Program-made: the position numbers and the translations under genes
Shown here: positions 18,658-27,610 of the stretch, in pieces
Layout of the letters: every line of letters begins with the position of its first letter
Position numbering within the stretch: position 1 is the first letter of the stretch
The notes under the pieces: model-generated
Databases searched by the model: none
What the model was told of the DNA's origin: nothing
The model's input: the letters and a program-made list of their open reading frames with translations, nothing else
Assembly (NCBI RefSeq): GCF_030014955.1
Contig: NZ_JAGRPV010000001.1
Location: 248,001 to 312,000, forward strand
Length of the DNA: 64,000 nucleotides
DNA from: Cohnella hashimotonis
Lineage (GTDB): Bacteria > Bacillota > Bacilli > Paenibacillales > Paenibacillaceae
Reading direction: 5' to 3'

Positions 18658-19768
18658 GGCGATATTGATCGACGACGAGGAAATCGCGCTGGACGTGATG
18701 GAAATCTTGCTCCAGGAGGTCGGCGGAGTTACGGTGCTCGGTAAATTCAGCCTCGTGTCCGATGCGCTCGCGCAGGCGGATGAGCTGCTGCCCGATCTGA
18801 TCTTCCTCGATATCGAGATGCCTGAGACGAGCGGGCTTGCGGCTGCGGCCAAACTGCAAGAGCGGTTTCCCGACGCGGATATCGTGTACGTGACCGCTCA
18901 CAGTCAGTATGCGGTGGACGCTTTCGATACGAAGGCGATCGGGTACTTGCTGAAGCCCGTCGCCAAGCCCCGGCTCGTCGCTGCCTTGGAGCGGCACGCG
19001 GAGCTTCGCGAGAAAGCGGCGCGACGGGCCGGGGGCGGAAGCTCGACGAGCGGCCGGGACGGCGCGCAGCCCTCCGAGTCATCCAGACGAACGCTGTCGC
19101 TGAAGCTGCTCGAAAGCGTCGAGCTTTACGATGCCGATGGCCGGTTAATCACCTGGCGGACCAAGAAGACAAAAGAGATGTTCGTTTATTTGTGGCACCA
19201 TGGGGGAACCCCCGTATACCGGTATCGCATCCTCGAGCATTTGTGGCCGGAATTGGATGCCGAACGCGCGCAAGCGCTTTTTCATACGACGATGTACTAC
19301 GTGCGGAATACGCTGAAGTCCGCGGGCTACCCCGAGATGATCGGTTCCGGAGACGAGCGTTATTGGATGCGAACGGACGAAGTCGCCTGCGACGTGACGC
19401 GGCTTGAAGCGTTGATCGGAACGGGGAGACGGGCGAGCGATGCGGAGGCGCTGCTGTCGCTCTATCGCGGCGATTATTGCGAGACGGAAAATTACGGTTG
19501 GGCGAATAGCAGGAGATACGAGCTGCGCGGGGCAGTCATGCGCCATCTGGAGCTATGGGCGGAGCATGCGGCGGACGATTCGCTCAAGGAACGCATGCTC
19601 CGCAAGCTGATCGAACTGAATCCGTACGAGGAGAAATATTACGACCGGCTGGTTCTGCATTTGACGTTCAGGGGGGATTCTTCGGCTGCGGACAAGGTGT
19701 TTCGTCATAAAGAAACGGCGTTTCGTGCCGACCTGGGACTGCCTATCGCCGACAATAACCGCGAATAA
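18650..19768 (+). CDS. Response regulator with receiver, SARP-type winged helix and BTAD domain, copy 2
   Basis: 372 residues. The receiver domain has DDEE at the N-terminus, Asp54 (FLDIEMPETSG) and Lys in GYLLKPVAKP. A low-complexity linker (GGGSSTSGRDGAQ) is followed by the winged-helix/BTAD part (TKKTKEMFVYLWHHGG, RILEHLWPELDAERAQALFHT). It is paralogous to the regulator at 14415 and overlaps the kinase gene upstream by 8 nt, so it is translationally coupled. The SLH surface-protein gene starts 87 nt after its stop, in the same direction, and may be co-transcribed or controlled. Confidence 0.88.
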   Translation: MVRAILIDDEEIALDVMEILLQEVGGVTVLGKFSLVSDALAQADELLPDLIFLDIEMPETSGLAAAAKLQERFPDADIVYVTAHSQYAVDAFDTKAIGYLLKPVAKPRLVAALERHAELREKAARRAGGGSSTSGRDGAQPSESSRRTLSLKLLESVELYDADGRLITWRTKKTKEMFVYLWHHGGTPVYRYRILEHLWPELDAERAQALFHTTMYYVRNTLKSAGYPEMIGSGDERYWMRTDEVACDVTRLEALIGTGRRASDAEALLSLYRGDYCETENYGWANSRRYELRGAVMRHLELWAEHAADDSLKERMLRKLIELNPYEEKYYDRLVLHLTFRGDSSAADKVFRHKETAFRADLGLPIADNNRE

Positions 19769-19855
19769 TCGATTTTGTTTGGAAAATGTTTAGCGTTCGA
19801 TTGTTACGCTTCTCCTATGCAGCCTACGAATTTATTGCAGAAGGAGAGAGTTACA

Positions 19856-22800
19856 TTGAAGGTACGATCGATGTTCCGTTTGTTGTCCCAAATAAAGCTT
19901 CAACTGCTGCTGGCCGTTGCGCTGGCGATCCCGCCCATCGCGATGGCCGGCACCGCGAGCGCGGAGTCGGATTCGTCGGGTACGTTCTCCGGCACATTGC
20001 TGGCAAGCTGCGAGTACAAAAGCGACATGGAGGATGGGCACACAACCGCTTCTTGTCCGAATGCAATATCGATCGGCGCAAATGAGGAAAGCTCGTTTGC
20101 GGGCGTACTCAAGTTCGATTTGAGCGGTCTCGGCGCAACGGTGCTTGAAGCCGATCTCAAATTGTATGTAACCGCTAATAATGCCGATGAAGAAGCCGGT
20201 CCCGAGCTGACGATCTATCAGCATGACGGGAACTGGACGGAGCCGACGACCGGAGCCGCGGCTTGGCCTTCCTACGGCAGTGGATTGCATGCGAGAGCGG
20301 TTGCAGTAACGGCAAAAGATGGCGCATGGATGACATTCAATATTGCCTCGTTGGTGCGCGACAGTATCAATAAAGGAAAAACCGAACTTGTTCTCGTGCT
20401 GGCGAACATGAGGTGGGATGCTGGGGGACAGCGAATTTTCCAATTTGAATCGTCCGGTACGAATCGCCCGCAGCTGGATATCTCCTATACGACATCTTCC
20501 GTTCAACTGCCGGTCCCGCATGCGCGAATTGCGGCTGGGGACGGATTTACGCTGTCGCTTCAGGATGACGGCACGGTCAAAGCCTACGGTTGGATTAACG
20601 GACGCAAAATTGACGTGCCCGACAACCTGACCGGCGTGCATTCGGTGTACGCATCCAATTCCTGCGGCTATGCGATTAAGGCTGGCGGATCTGTTGTAGC
20701 CTTGGGCGACGGCTGCACGGTTCCCGTGGAAGTGCCGAACGGCAATGTCGTCGGGCTGGCGCTCGACGGGAACACCTCCGCCGTTTTGAAGAATGACGGT
20801 ACGCTTATTACTTGGGGCGGCTATGCATTCCCGGAAGAATGGGGAATGACCTATGCCCCGTTCAAGTCCATCTCGGGCGGGAATAGTCATGTGTCGGCGC
20901 TGACATGGGATGGCGATGTCGTCAGTTGGGGATCCGCTTCGATGGGGGCGACGTCGGTGCCTGAAGATCTGCCGGAAACGGCGGTCATCGCTTCAGGAAT
21001 TAACCATACACTCGCGCTGCTGCCGAACGGGACGCTCAGATGGTGGGGCCCGTATTATTTAGAGCCGATTCCGGACGATTTGACGGACGTAGCGGCGATT
21101 GATGCAAACGACAACTTTTCCGTAGCGGTTAAGACCGACGGCTCTGTCGTCGTATGGGGAGACGGCGGACGGCTGCAGCCGCCGGCCGGGCTTGGCGGCG
21201 TCATCGCTGTTGCGGCAGGAAGATCCCATATTATCGCCTTGAAGTCTGACGGCACCTTGGTCGGATGGGGGAACAATCAACATGGCGAGACGATCACGCC
21301 CGCGCCGTATGTAAGCGGATTGTCATGGTCGGCCGGCAGCGAGATCGGCACGACGAAGGCGGTTATCGCGGACGGAAGTCTGGACGACGAGAACTACGGC
21401 GAGCTGACGCTGAAATATCGGATCGGCGCCCCGGGAAGCGTCAGACATCCTTATGCCGGCGAAGACCCGGCCGACCTCGGTTACGATACGGAGCTTCACG
21501 ACGGCGACGAGCTGACGGTCCCTTCGGGACAGCATGTCTATGTCATGGCGGAATACGAAGAGAAAGACGAATACGACAACACGCCGACAGGCATCTGGAA
21601 AGTTGCCTACTGGTCTGAGGCCGACCCTGTCGTAGCGGCAGCGCCTCCCGAGGCGCCAAGCGTGAGCGCCGACGATGCGTCCAACACGATCGTCGGCCTC
21701 ACGACCGCGATGGAGTTCCAGGTCGATGACGGCGCATACGTGAGATACGACGGAACGAACGCACCGGATCTCTCGGGCACGCATACGGTCAAAGTGAGAG
21801 TCGCGGCCGATCCGGGGACGGGAACGCCGGCCGGTGCGGCAGCCACGCTGAGCTTTACGACAAACCCGCCTGCTCCTGAAGCGCCGAGCGTAAGCGCGAA
21901 CGATGCGGCGAACACGATCGTCGGCCTGACGACCGCGATGGAGTTCCAGGTCGATGACGGAACTTACGTGAGATACGACGGAACGAATGCGCCGGATCTC
22001 TCGGGCACGCACACGGTCAAAGTGAGAGTTGCGGCAGATCCGGCAACGGGAACGCCGGCCGGGGCGGCAGCCACGCTGAACTTTACGACGAATCCGCCTG
22101 CCCCAGAAGCGCCAAGCGTGAGCGCCGACGATGCGTCCAACACGATCGTCGGCCTCACGACGGCGATGGAGTTCCAGGTTGATGACGGAGCTTACGTGAG
22201 ATTCGACGGAACAAACGCGCCGGATCTCTCGGGCACGCATACGGTCAAAGTCAGAGTCGCGGCCGATCCGGCAACGGGAACGCCAGCCGGAGCGGCAGCC
22301 ACGCTGAGCTTTACGACAAACCCGCCTGCTCCTGAAGCGCCGAGCGTAAGCGCCAACGATGCTGCTAACACAATCGTCGGCCTCACGACGGCGATGGAGT
22401 TCCAGGTCGATGACGGAACTTACGTGAGATACGATGGGACGAACGCGCCGGATCTCACCGGTGCGCATACAGTCAAAGTGAGAGTCGCTGCAGATCCAGC
22501 AACGGGCACGCCAGCCGGTGCGGCAGCCACGCTGAGTTTTACGACGTCATCGACGTACGAATCGCCGACGTCCACGCCGTCTGCGCCGCAGAATCAGGGA
22601 GTGGATGTACTCGTTAACGGTAAGGTGGAAAGTATTGGCGCCGCCACCACGTCAACGAGAAGCAGCCAGACCGTAACGACCGTAATCGTGGACGAAGGTA
22701 AGCTTGAACAAAAACTCGCAGCAGAAGGCCAAAAAGCCGTTTTAACGATCCCGGTTAACAAGAAGTCCGACGTCGTAATCGGACAACTTAGCGGTCGAAT

Positions 22801-23845
22801 GGTCCAGAGCATGGAGCAGAAGCAAGCGATTATTGAAATCAAGACGGATCATGCAACCTACACGATTCCGGCGCGGCAAATCAATATTAGCGCGATCTCC
22901 GAACAACTCGGAAAGACAATCGGACTGCAGGATATTACCATTCAAATCGAAGTGGCAGCTCCAAATGAAGATACCGTGAAACGCGTGGAGCGCTCGGCTA
23001 AAAATGGCGGTTTTTCCGTTGTCGTTCCATCCGTTGACTTCGTAATCAGAGCCGTCTACGGAGATCAAAAGATCGAGCTTACCCGTTTTGAAGCTTATGT
23101 AGAAAGAACGATTGCGATCCCGGACGGCATTGATCCGAGTAAAATAACGACGGGTATCGTCGTGGAACCGGATGGAGCGGTTCGCCATGTGCCAACCCAA
23201 ATCGTCGTGACGGGGAACCAATATTTTGCGAAGATAAACAGCTTGACGAACAGCACCTATTCCCTTGTCTACAACCCGATAACTTTCAACGATGTAGAGC
23301 GGCATTGGGCGAAGACGGAAGTAAACGACATGGGCTCGAGAATGGTTGTTGACGGCAACGGCAATGGTTTGTTTAATCCCGATCAAGCGATCACGCGGGC
23401 CGAGTTTTCCGCCATTATGGTTCGTGGTTTGGGCTTGAAATTAGCTGACAGCGCGACTGCATTCAGCGATGTGAAATCGACGGATTGGTTCAGCGGGGCT
23501 GTTCAAACCTTGTATCAGTACAAGCTGATCGACGGGTTCGAAGACGGAACCTTCAGACCGGCGGATACGATTACGCGCGAGCAGGCCATGAAGATCATTG
23601 CGCAAGCGATGTTGCTGACCGATCTTAAGTCCAAGCTCTCGTTCGAAGGCTCGGCAGAAGCGCTAAGACCATTTACAGATGGAAATACAACTGCGGATTG
23701 GGCTAAAGACAGCGTGGCCGACGTTATTCAGGCGGGAATCGTTTCGGGCAGAAGCAGCACGAGCCTTGCTCCGAAAGCGAATATTTCAAGGGCGGAAGTC
23801 GCGGTGATGATTCGGAAATTGCTTCAAACTTCGGGCTTAATTTAA
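19856..23845 (+). CDS. Secreted SLH-anchored protein with DNRLRE-like, RCC1-like and tandem repeat domains
   Basis: About 1329 residues from a TTG start at 19856, chosen because AAGGAG lies 9 nt upstream; ATG 19871 is the alternative. A signal peptide ends near ASA-ES. Then: a DNRLRE/CBM96-like beta domain (~60-215; LKFDLSGLGATVLEADLKLY); a propeller of RCC1-like repeats (~220-490; VAAGRSHIIALKSDGTLVGW); and four 76-residue repeats (~599-905; starting EAPSVS, ending TLSFTT). A proline/serine linker and a beta-rich region follow, and three SLH motifs (~1142-1329) bind cell-wall pyruvylated polymer. A cell-surface, possibly glycan- or protein-binding role is inferred. It is downstream of the second two-component module. 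Confidence 0.88.
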   Translation: MKVRSMFRLLSQIKLQLLLAVALAIPPIAMAGTASAESDSSGTFSGTLLASCEYKSDMEDGHTTASCPNAISIGANEESSFAGVLKFDLSGLGATVLEADLKLYVTANNADEEAGPELTIYQHDGNWTEPTTGAAAWPSYGSGLHARAVAVTAKDGAWMTFNIASLVRDSINKGKTELVLVLANMRWDAGGQRIFQFESSGTNRPQLDISYTTSSVQLPVPHARIAAGDGFTLSLQDDGTVKAYGWINGRKIDVPDNLTGVHSVYASNSCGYAIKAGGSVVALGDGCTVPVEVPNGNVVGLALDGNTSAVLKNDGTLITWGGYAFPEEWGMTYAPFKSISGGNSHVSALTWDGDVVSWGSASMGATSVPEDLPETAVIASGINHTLALLPNGTLRWWGPYYLEPIPDDLTDVAAIDANDNFSVAVKTDGSVVVWGDGGRLQPPAGLGGVIAVAAGRSHIIALKSDGTLVGWGNNQHGETITPAPYVSGLSWSAGSEIGTTKAVIADGSLDDENYGELTLKYRIGAPGSVRHPYAGEDPADLGYDTELHDGDELTVPSGQHVYVMAEYEEKDEYDNTPTGIWKVAYWSEADPVVAAAPPEAPSVSADDASNTIVGLTTAMEFQVDDGAYVRYDGTNAPDLSGTHTVKVRVAADPGTGTPAGAAATLSFTTNPPAPEAPSVSANDAANTIVGLTTAMEFQVDDGTYVRYDGTNAPDLSGTHTVKVRVAADPATGTPAGAAATLNFTTNPPAPEAPSVSADDASNTIVGLTTAMEFQVDDGAYVRFDGTNAPDLSGTHTVKVRVAADPATGTPAGAAATLSFTTNPPAPEAPSVSANDAANTIVGLTTAMEFQVDDGTYVRYDGTNAPDLTGAHTVKVRVAADPATGTPAGAAATLSFTTSSTYESPTSTPSAPQNQGVDVLVNGKVESIGAATTSTRSSQTVTTVIVDEGKLEQKLAAEGQKAVLTIPVNKKSDVVIGQLSGRMVQSMEQKQAIIEIKTDHATYTIPARQINISAISEQLGKTIGLQDITIQIEVAAPNEDTVKRVERSAKNGGFSVVVPSVDFVIRAVYGDQKIELTRFEAYVERTIAIPDGIDPSKITTGIVVEPDGAVRHVPTQIVVTGNQYFAKINSLTNSTYSLVYNPITFNDVERHWAKTEVNDMGSRMVVDGNGNGLFNPDQAITRAEFSAIMVRGLGLKLADSATAFSDVKSTDWFSGAVQTLYQYKLIDGFEDGTFRPADTITREQAMKIIAQAMLLTDLKSKLSFEGSAEALRPFTDGNTTADWAKDSVADVIQAGIVSGRSSTSLAPKANISRAEVAVMIRKLLQTSGLI
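21650..22561 (+). repeat. Four tandem 228-bp repeats inside the SLH surface protein gene
   Basis: Units begin at about 21650, 21878, 22106 and 22334, each 228 bp (76 codons). They encode EAPSVS(A)DDA/NDA...TAMEFQVDDG...DLSGTHTVKVRVAADP...AGAAATLSF. Copies 1/3 share ADDASNT and copies 2/4 share ANDAANT, which suggests a two-unit duplication (456 bp) on top of the single-unit one. Such recent repeats are prone to length change by recombination. Confidence 0.92.
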
Positions 23846-23874
23846 GCAACAAAAATGATCCGAGCAACAAAAAT

Positions 23875-23906
23875 AAGCTCTTCTCCTAGGCGGGAAGGGC
23901 TTTTCT
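23875..23906 (+). terminator. Terminator after the SLH surface protein gene
   Basis: AAGCTCTTC (23875-23883) pairs with GAAGGGCTT (23894-23902) with one G-U pair, around a loop holding CCTAGG, and is followed by a T-rich tail. It lies 30 nt after the stop codon. Confidence 0.75.
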
Positions 23907-23940
23907 TGTGCGCCTCGATGTGCAATCTACTTGGACATTT

Positions 23941-24379
23941 AACTGCTGTAATGATAAAAGGCCTATGAACTTGCGGGCAATCTCGCCGAATACAATCCGA
24001 ACTCGGGGGTTCTCACTACAAAAACGTATCCGGATAGCAAAACTGTATATGTACTTGAGGAATGACCGGAATCAATCCGGCAAGCATGGAAACGACATGT
24101 TTACGAATTACGGCTATATCGGCTTTGATATGACAAGCTTAAAGCATGTACAAGCCAATGGTATGGAAGTTAATATTATTCATACGCATTATGACAATGC
24201 GGGCAACTCGTACCCAGAATAGCATCACTCATACGTACACCTACGACAAGCTCGTCCGTGTGCAGACAAACAGCGAGTTTGAGGAAAGCCACAACTATGA
24301 CCCACGCGGCAATCGAAGCGATTTGACGAGTTCCATGCAACCTGATTTTTCAGGTGCTGCTTATGAGTATGATGACTGA
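23941..24379 (+). pseudogene. Remnant of a YD-repeat/RHS gene
   Basis: Three pieces in different plus-strand frames read like parts of one YD-repeat protein: KAYELAGNLAEYNPNSGVL near 23963, then FTNYGYIGFDM...HTHYDNAGN (about 24098-24210), then THTYTYDKLVRVQTNSEFE...YDPRGNRSDL up to the stop at 24379. Frameshifts or deletions separate them and no start is visible. The stretch falls between a terminator and an Imm50-like gene. The likely origin is the 3' part of a polymorphic-toxin YD-repeat gene that lost its N-terminus and core. It is unlike the intact copy at 31157 in base composition. Confidence 0.7.
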
Positions 24380-24410
24380 ATCATCTATCCATTTAAGAGG
24401 TGAAAAAGAA

Positions 24411-24791
24411 TTGTGGTATGAAACTTTGGATAAAAACAAATTTCTAGTTAGTTTGTACGGACAAGTACCTGAACTTAAGAACGTTCGAATTGCTGAAGTA
24501 AACATTCACGATGAAGGACGCATTATTGCAATTATATTTGATATGCCATATTATGCTGAATTTCCTCCTGAAAAGTGGGTGGAATTGAATAGTAATACTG
24601 TCTCTGTGAGAGTTGATTTATCGGCTGTGCATGAAATTAAACTGGATTCCGGTAAATTGGACTACAGAGCAAATATTGAAATTTTGAAGGATGAGTCCGA
24701 CTTAATAGTAGTCAACATAACTGGAACAATTAATGCGCTATTTAAGGCTGAGTCTGGATTTATTCAATCTGTTACAGGTTATAGTAATTAA
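24411..24791 (+). CDS. Imm50-like immunity protein (orphan)
   Basis: About 126 residues from a TTG at 24411 (AAGAGG at 24395-24400); in-frame ATGs at 24354-24372 are alternatives and would overlap the YD-repeat remnant. The pattern WYETL...FLVSLYGQVPELKNVRI, an acidic strand, PPEKWVELNSNTVSVRVDLSAVHEI resembles Imm50, a family of immunity proteins found next to polymorphic toxins. No intact toxin gene is present; only YD-repeat fragments precede it. It is distinctly AT-rich compared with neighbours, a sign of transfer. It may protect against toxins of related strains. Family call from memory of the pattern, moderately sure. Confidence 0.65.
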   Translation: MWYETLDKNKFLVSLYGQVPELKNVRIAEVNIHDEGRIIAIIFDMPYYAEFPPEKWVELNSNTVSVRVDLSAVHEIKLDSGKLDYRANIEILKDESDLIVVNITGTINALFKAESGFIQSVTGYSN

Positions 24792-25150
24792 AGGGCACCT
24801 AAAGTTTCAATTCGGATTTGCGTTATCCTCCTACGCGATTAAGCCGAAAAATTCAGTCTTTAGAATCGATGAAATCGCCTTCGCTTGGCCTTTCAGGTCA
24901 GTTGAAGGGCGATTTCTTTCATGTTCATACACAGTAGCGTATTTCAGTTAATGCAAAACTAAAAATCTGTTCGATTAAGTCTTCTCCAGTTAACGACGTA
25001 TTTCGAACCTTGATTGGCTTTAGTCTTTCACGACCTTTTTTAAGCTGCTACGACAAGGAGGAAATAGAAGGAAATGATATGAAATTGTCGAAATTATAGC
25101 TTTCGTGTTGCGTTTCATTCTTCCATTAATGCTTAAAAGGAGTAACCGGA
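24792..25150. other. AT-rich intergenic stretch
   Basis: 359 bases with no convincing gene. It holds a terminator hairpin (24871-24919) and otherwise low-GC sequence like that of the Imm50-like gene. It appears to be the right side of the same foreign island. Confidence 0.6.
24871..24919 (+). terminator. Terminator after the Imm50-like gene
   Basis: GAAATCGCC (24871-24879) pairs with GGCGATTTC (24908-24916), extended by CTT/AAG with one bulge, followed by TTTC. It is about 80 nt after the Imm50-like stop. Confidence 0.75.
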
Positions 25151-26425
25151 ATGTTTTGCTCGAATTGTGGTACGAAGCTTCAGGAGGACAGCAAATTTTG
25201 CAATCGCTGCGGTGCCAGTGTCAGCCCCGTAGAGCCCGTTGCGCAGACGGAAATCGTGGAATGGGAGAAGCCGGGGAGATCACCCGTTGCCATGTCCGCA
25301 GAGACGGAGATCGCCGCCGCTTATGAAATCGGTACGCCCATGTCGGCTGTTGCCGTTTCCGGTGTGCCTGTCGCAAGGCGTCGGATCGGTCTTTTTGTCT
25401 GGCTGCTGCCGACGGTTAGCCTGATTGTCGCCGCGGTGCTGATTGGCGCGGTTTACCTGTATCAGATGAATATCAACCGTCAAGTGGACCGGCTGCTTCA
25501 GGAGGGGGAGAAGCTTGCGCTGGAAGGCAAGCTGGCCGAAGGCAAAGCGGTCATCGAAGACGCGATCGAAAAGCGGCCGGATCATCGGATCTTGCTGGCG
25601 GACCGCGCGTTGCTAACGGATGCCATCAGCCTGCAATCCCGTTTGTCCGGTACGGATGGTCAATTGAAGAACAAAAAATACGAGGATGCCCTCAAGGAAG
25701 TCGATAAGCTGAAGTCGGAGCTTGCCGCCCGCTCGGGTCCGGTGTATGAGAAGCTTGCCGCCTCTGCCGCCAATATGGAAGAGCGAATTGTCGTCGCACA
25801 GGTCAATGCCGGCGCGGCGGTGAAGAAAACGGTGGAGGAGCTCGTTCCGCTGCTAAATAACGTGAAAGCATACAAGGGCGAAGATGCGCAAAAATCGATG
25901 AAGCAAATCAAGCAGAAAATCGTCGATATCTCCTATGAGGAAGCTTCGGCCCAGCTCAAGGAAAAGCAATTCGCCGAAGCCATGTCCACCATTGAGGAAG
26001 CGTTGAAATATGATGAAGCGAACCAAAAGCTGATCGCGCTGAAGACGGAAGTCGAAAAGCAGAAGAAAACGTTCGAAGACGCCGAGAACAGCCGCATTCA
26101 GCAAGCCATCGAAGCGGCCGCACAGGAAGACACTAAAAATCGTACGCAGGCGGTCAAGCTGATATCCATTAACGCTTATACGGACGCCGATGGCTATTTC
26201 AATGTAGAAGGTACTGTCAAAAATACAGCGACGCGTTCGATCAGCGATGTGGTCATTTATATCGATATTTTGGATGCCGACAAAAACATCGTAGACCAAG
26301 CGACTGTCTATGTTACGCCGAATGAATTGGATACGGGGGAAACGGGGACTTTTTATGATTATTACTACAACCTCGGAAGCATGGACACCGTCAGCGTGAC
26401 CCGCACCGAATGGCATCTGAATTAA
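25151..26425 (+). CDS. Zinc-ribbon, coiled-coil membrane protein with C-terminal FxLYD-like domain
   Basis: 424 residues. The N-terminal zinc ribbon has CSNC and CNRC (Cys3, 6, 17, 20). One membrane helix (~100-120; GLFVWLLPTVSLIVAAVLIG) splits a cytoplasmic ribbon from an outer part. The outer part has a long charged helical/TPR-like region (~125-330) and a C-terminal beta domain (VEGTVKNTATRSISDVVIYI, ~350-424) typical of FxLYD modules. AAAAGGAG precedes the ATG. It lies 24 nt before a trypsin-like protease gene, so the two form an operon. It is likely an envelope stress or quality-control partner of that protease (inference). Confidence 0.8.
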   Translation: MFCSNCGTKLQEDSKFCNRCGASVSPVEPVAQTEIVEWEKPGRSPVAMSAETEIAAAYEIGTPMSAVAVSGVPVARRRIGLFVWLLPTVSLIVAAVLIGAVYLYQMNINRQVDRLLQEGEKLALEGKLAEGKAVIEDAIEKRPDHRILLADRALLTDAISLQSRLSGTDGQLKNKKYEDALKEVDKLKSELAARSGPVYEKLAASAANMEERIVVAQVNAGAAVKKTVEELVPLLNNVKAYKGEDAQKSMKQIKQKIVDISYEEASAQLKEKQFAEAMSTIEEALKYDEANQKLIALKTEVEKQKKTFEDAENSRIQQAIEAAAQEDTKNRTQAVKLISINAYTDADGYFNVEGTVKNTATRSISDVVIYIDILDADKNIVDQATVYVTPNELDTGETGTFYDYYYNLGSMDTVSVTRTEWHLN

Positions 26426-26449
26426 CAGAAAGGAGGCATCTGGAACGCC

Positions 26450-27598
26450 ATGAAAAATTGGATTACGGTCATAGTCTCTGTCTTGATTCTCGCTGCGGGA
26501 GGCTTCTCTGCTTATGAACTGAACGGACGTTGGGACACTCCCGTAGTAAACGCGGAGTCGAAGCTGGGGGTGCCGGGCAGCACGGTCAAAGCAAACGCCA
26601 AACCGGATCTCAAGGAAATGATTCGCGAGGATCAGAAGCACGTCGTATCCGTTGAAGTTACCTTGGAAGACGGTTCGTCATTAGGCTCCGGATTTCTGTA
26701 CAACGACAAGGGCGACGTCATCACCAACGCCCACGTCGTAAGCGGCGCGCTCAAAATACGCGTAAAAACGAACGACATGAGCATCTACTCCGGCAAGCTG
26801 ATCGGCATGAACGAGGAGAAAGACGTTGCCGTGGTGCGGGTAGATGCGCTGGCCGGCAAGGAGCCGATCGTCGTCGATAAAGAAACGAAGGCGGAAATCG
26901 GGGACACGGTGCTGGCATTCGGCAGTCCGCTGGGCTTGGATAATACGGTAACGACGGGCATCATCAGCGGCGTGGACCGCGATATGGATATCGATGACAT
27001 CAAGTATCGGGGCATCTATCAAATTTCCGCGCCTATCACGCACGGCAACAGCGGCGGCCCGCTCGTATTGGAAAGCAGCGGCAAGGTCATCGGCATCAAC
27101 TCGGCGGGGAACGATCAAGGCAGCATCGGCTTTAGCATTCCTTTTTACCAAATCGCTGCTATGGCTGAGGACTGGAGCGCACATCCGGATGAGCAGCTCG
27201 CAAGCGAATCCCTCAGTTTGGACGATGAAGATATGCCATCCTCGTCCGGGTATACCAAGGAATCGCTGTCTGCGGACGCCCAATACTTGGTTCAATACTT
27301 TTACGATTGCGTGAGCGGCGGCGATTACGTGTCGGCCTACAGCGTACTGGGCAGCAACTGGCAGACCAAAACCGCTTACGAGAAGTTCCGGGAAGGCTAT
27401 TTGAATACGCAAAGCGTGTCTATTACCAGCATTTCCGTCACCTCGGCAACCGAGAAGGAAGCGCAGGTCGCCGTTATTCTAGAGGCTTGGGAAAACAAAA
27501 ACGGAGAGACGGTACTCAGCAAATACAGCAGTACCTATACGGTCAAGTTAGAGAACGATACGCTCAAAATCGTGTCTGGCAAAGGGAAGAAGTTATAA
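26450..27598 (+). CDS. Membrane-anchored trypsin-like (HtrA-type) serine protease lacking PDZ
   Basis: 382 residues. One N-terminal membrane helix, then a trypsin-like fold with the catalytic triad His95 (TNAHVV), Asp125 (KDVAVV) and Ser201 (GNSGGP). The usual PDZ domain of HtrA/DegP proteins is absent; instead the last ~110 residues look like an NTF2/SnoaL-type small domain (YFYDCVSGGDYVSAYSVL). GAAAGGAGG precedes the ATG. It is co-transcribed with the zinc-ribbon protein upstream. The active site would be outside the membrane. A role in surface-protein quality control or regulated cleavage is inferred. Confidence 0.88.
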   Translation: MKNWITVIVSVLILAAGGFSAYELNGRWDTPVVNAESKLGVPGSTVKANAKPDLKEMIREDQKHVVSVEVTLEDGSSLGSGFLYNDKGDVITNAHVVSGALKIRVKTNDMSIYSGKLIGMNEEKDVAVVRVDALAGKEPIVVDKETKAEIGDTVLAFGSPLGLDNTVTTGIISGVDRDMDIDDIKYRGIYQISAPITHGNSGGPLVLESSGKVIGINSAGNDQGSIGFSIPFYQIAAMAEDWSAHPDEQLASESLSLDDEDMPSSSGYTKESLSADAQYLVQYFYDCVSGGDYVSAYSVLGSNWQTKTAYEKFREGYLNTQSVSITSISVTSATEKEAQVAVILEAWENKNGETVLSKYSSTYTVKLENDTLKIVSGKGKKL

Positions 27599-27610
27599 AC
27601 GGTATCCGTG

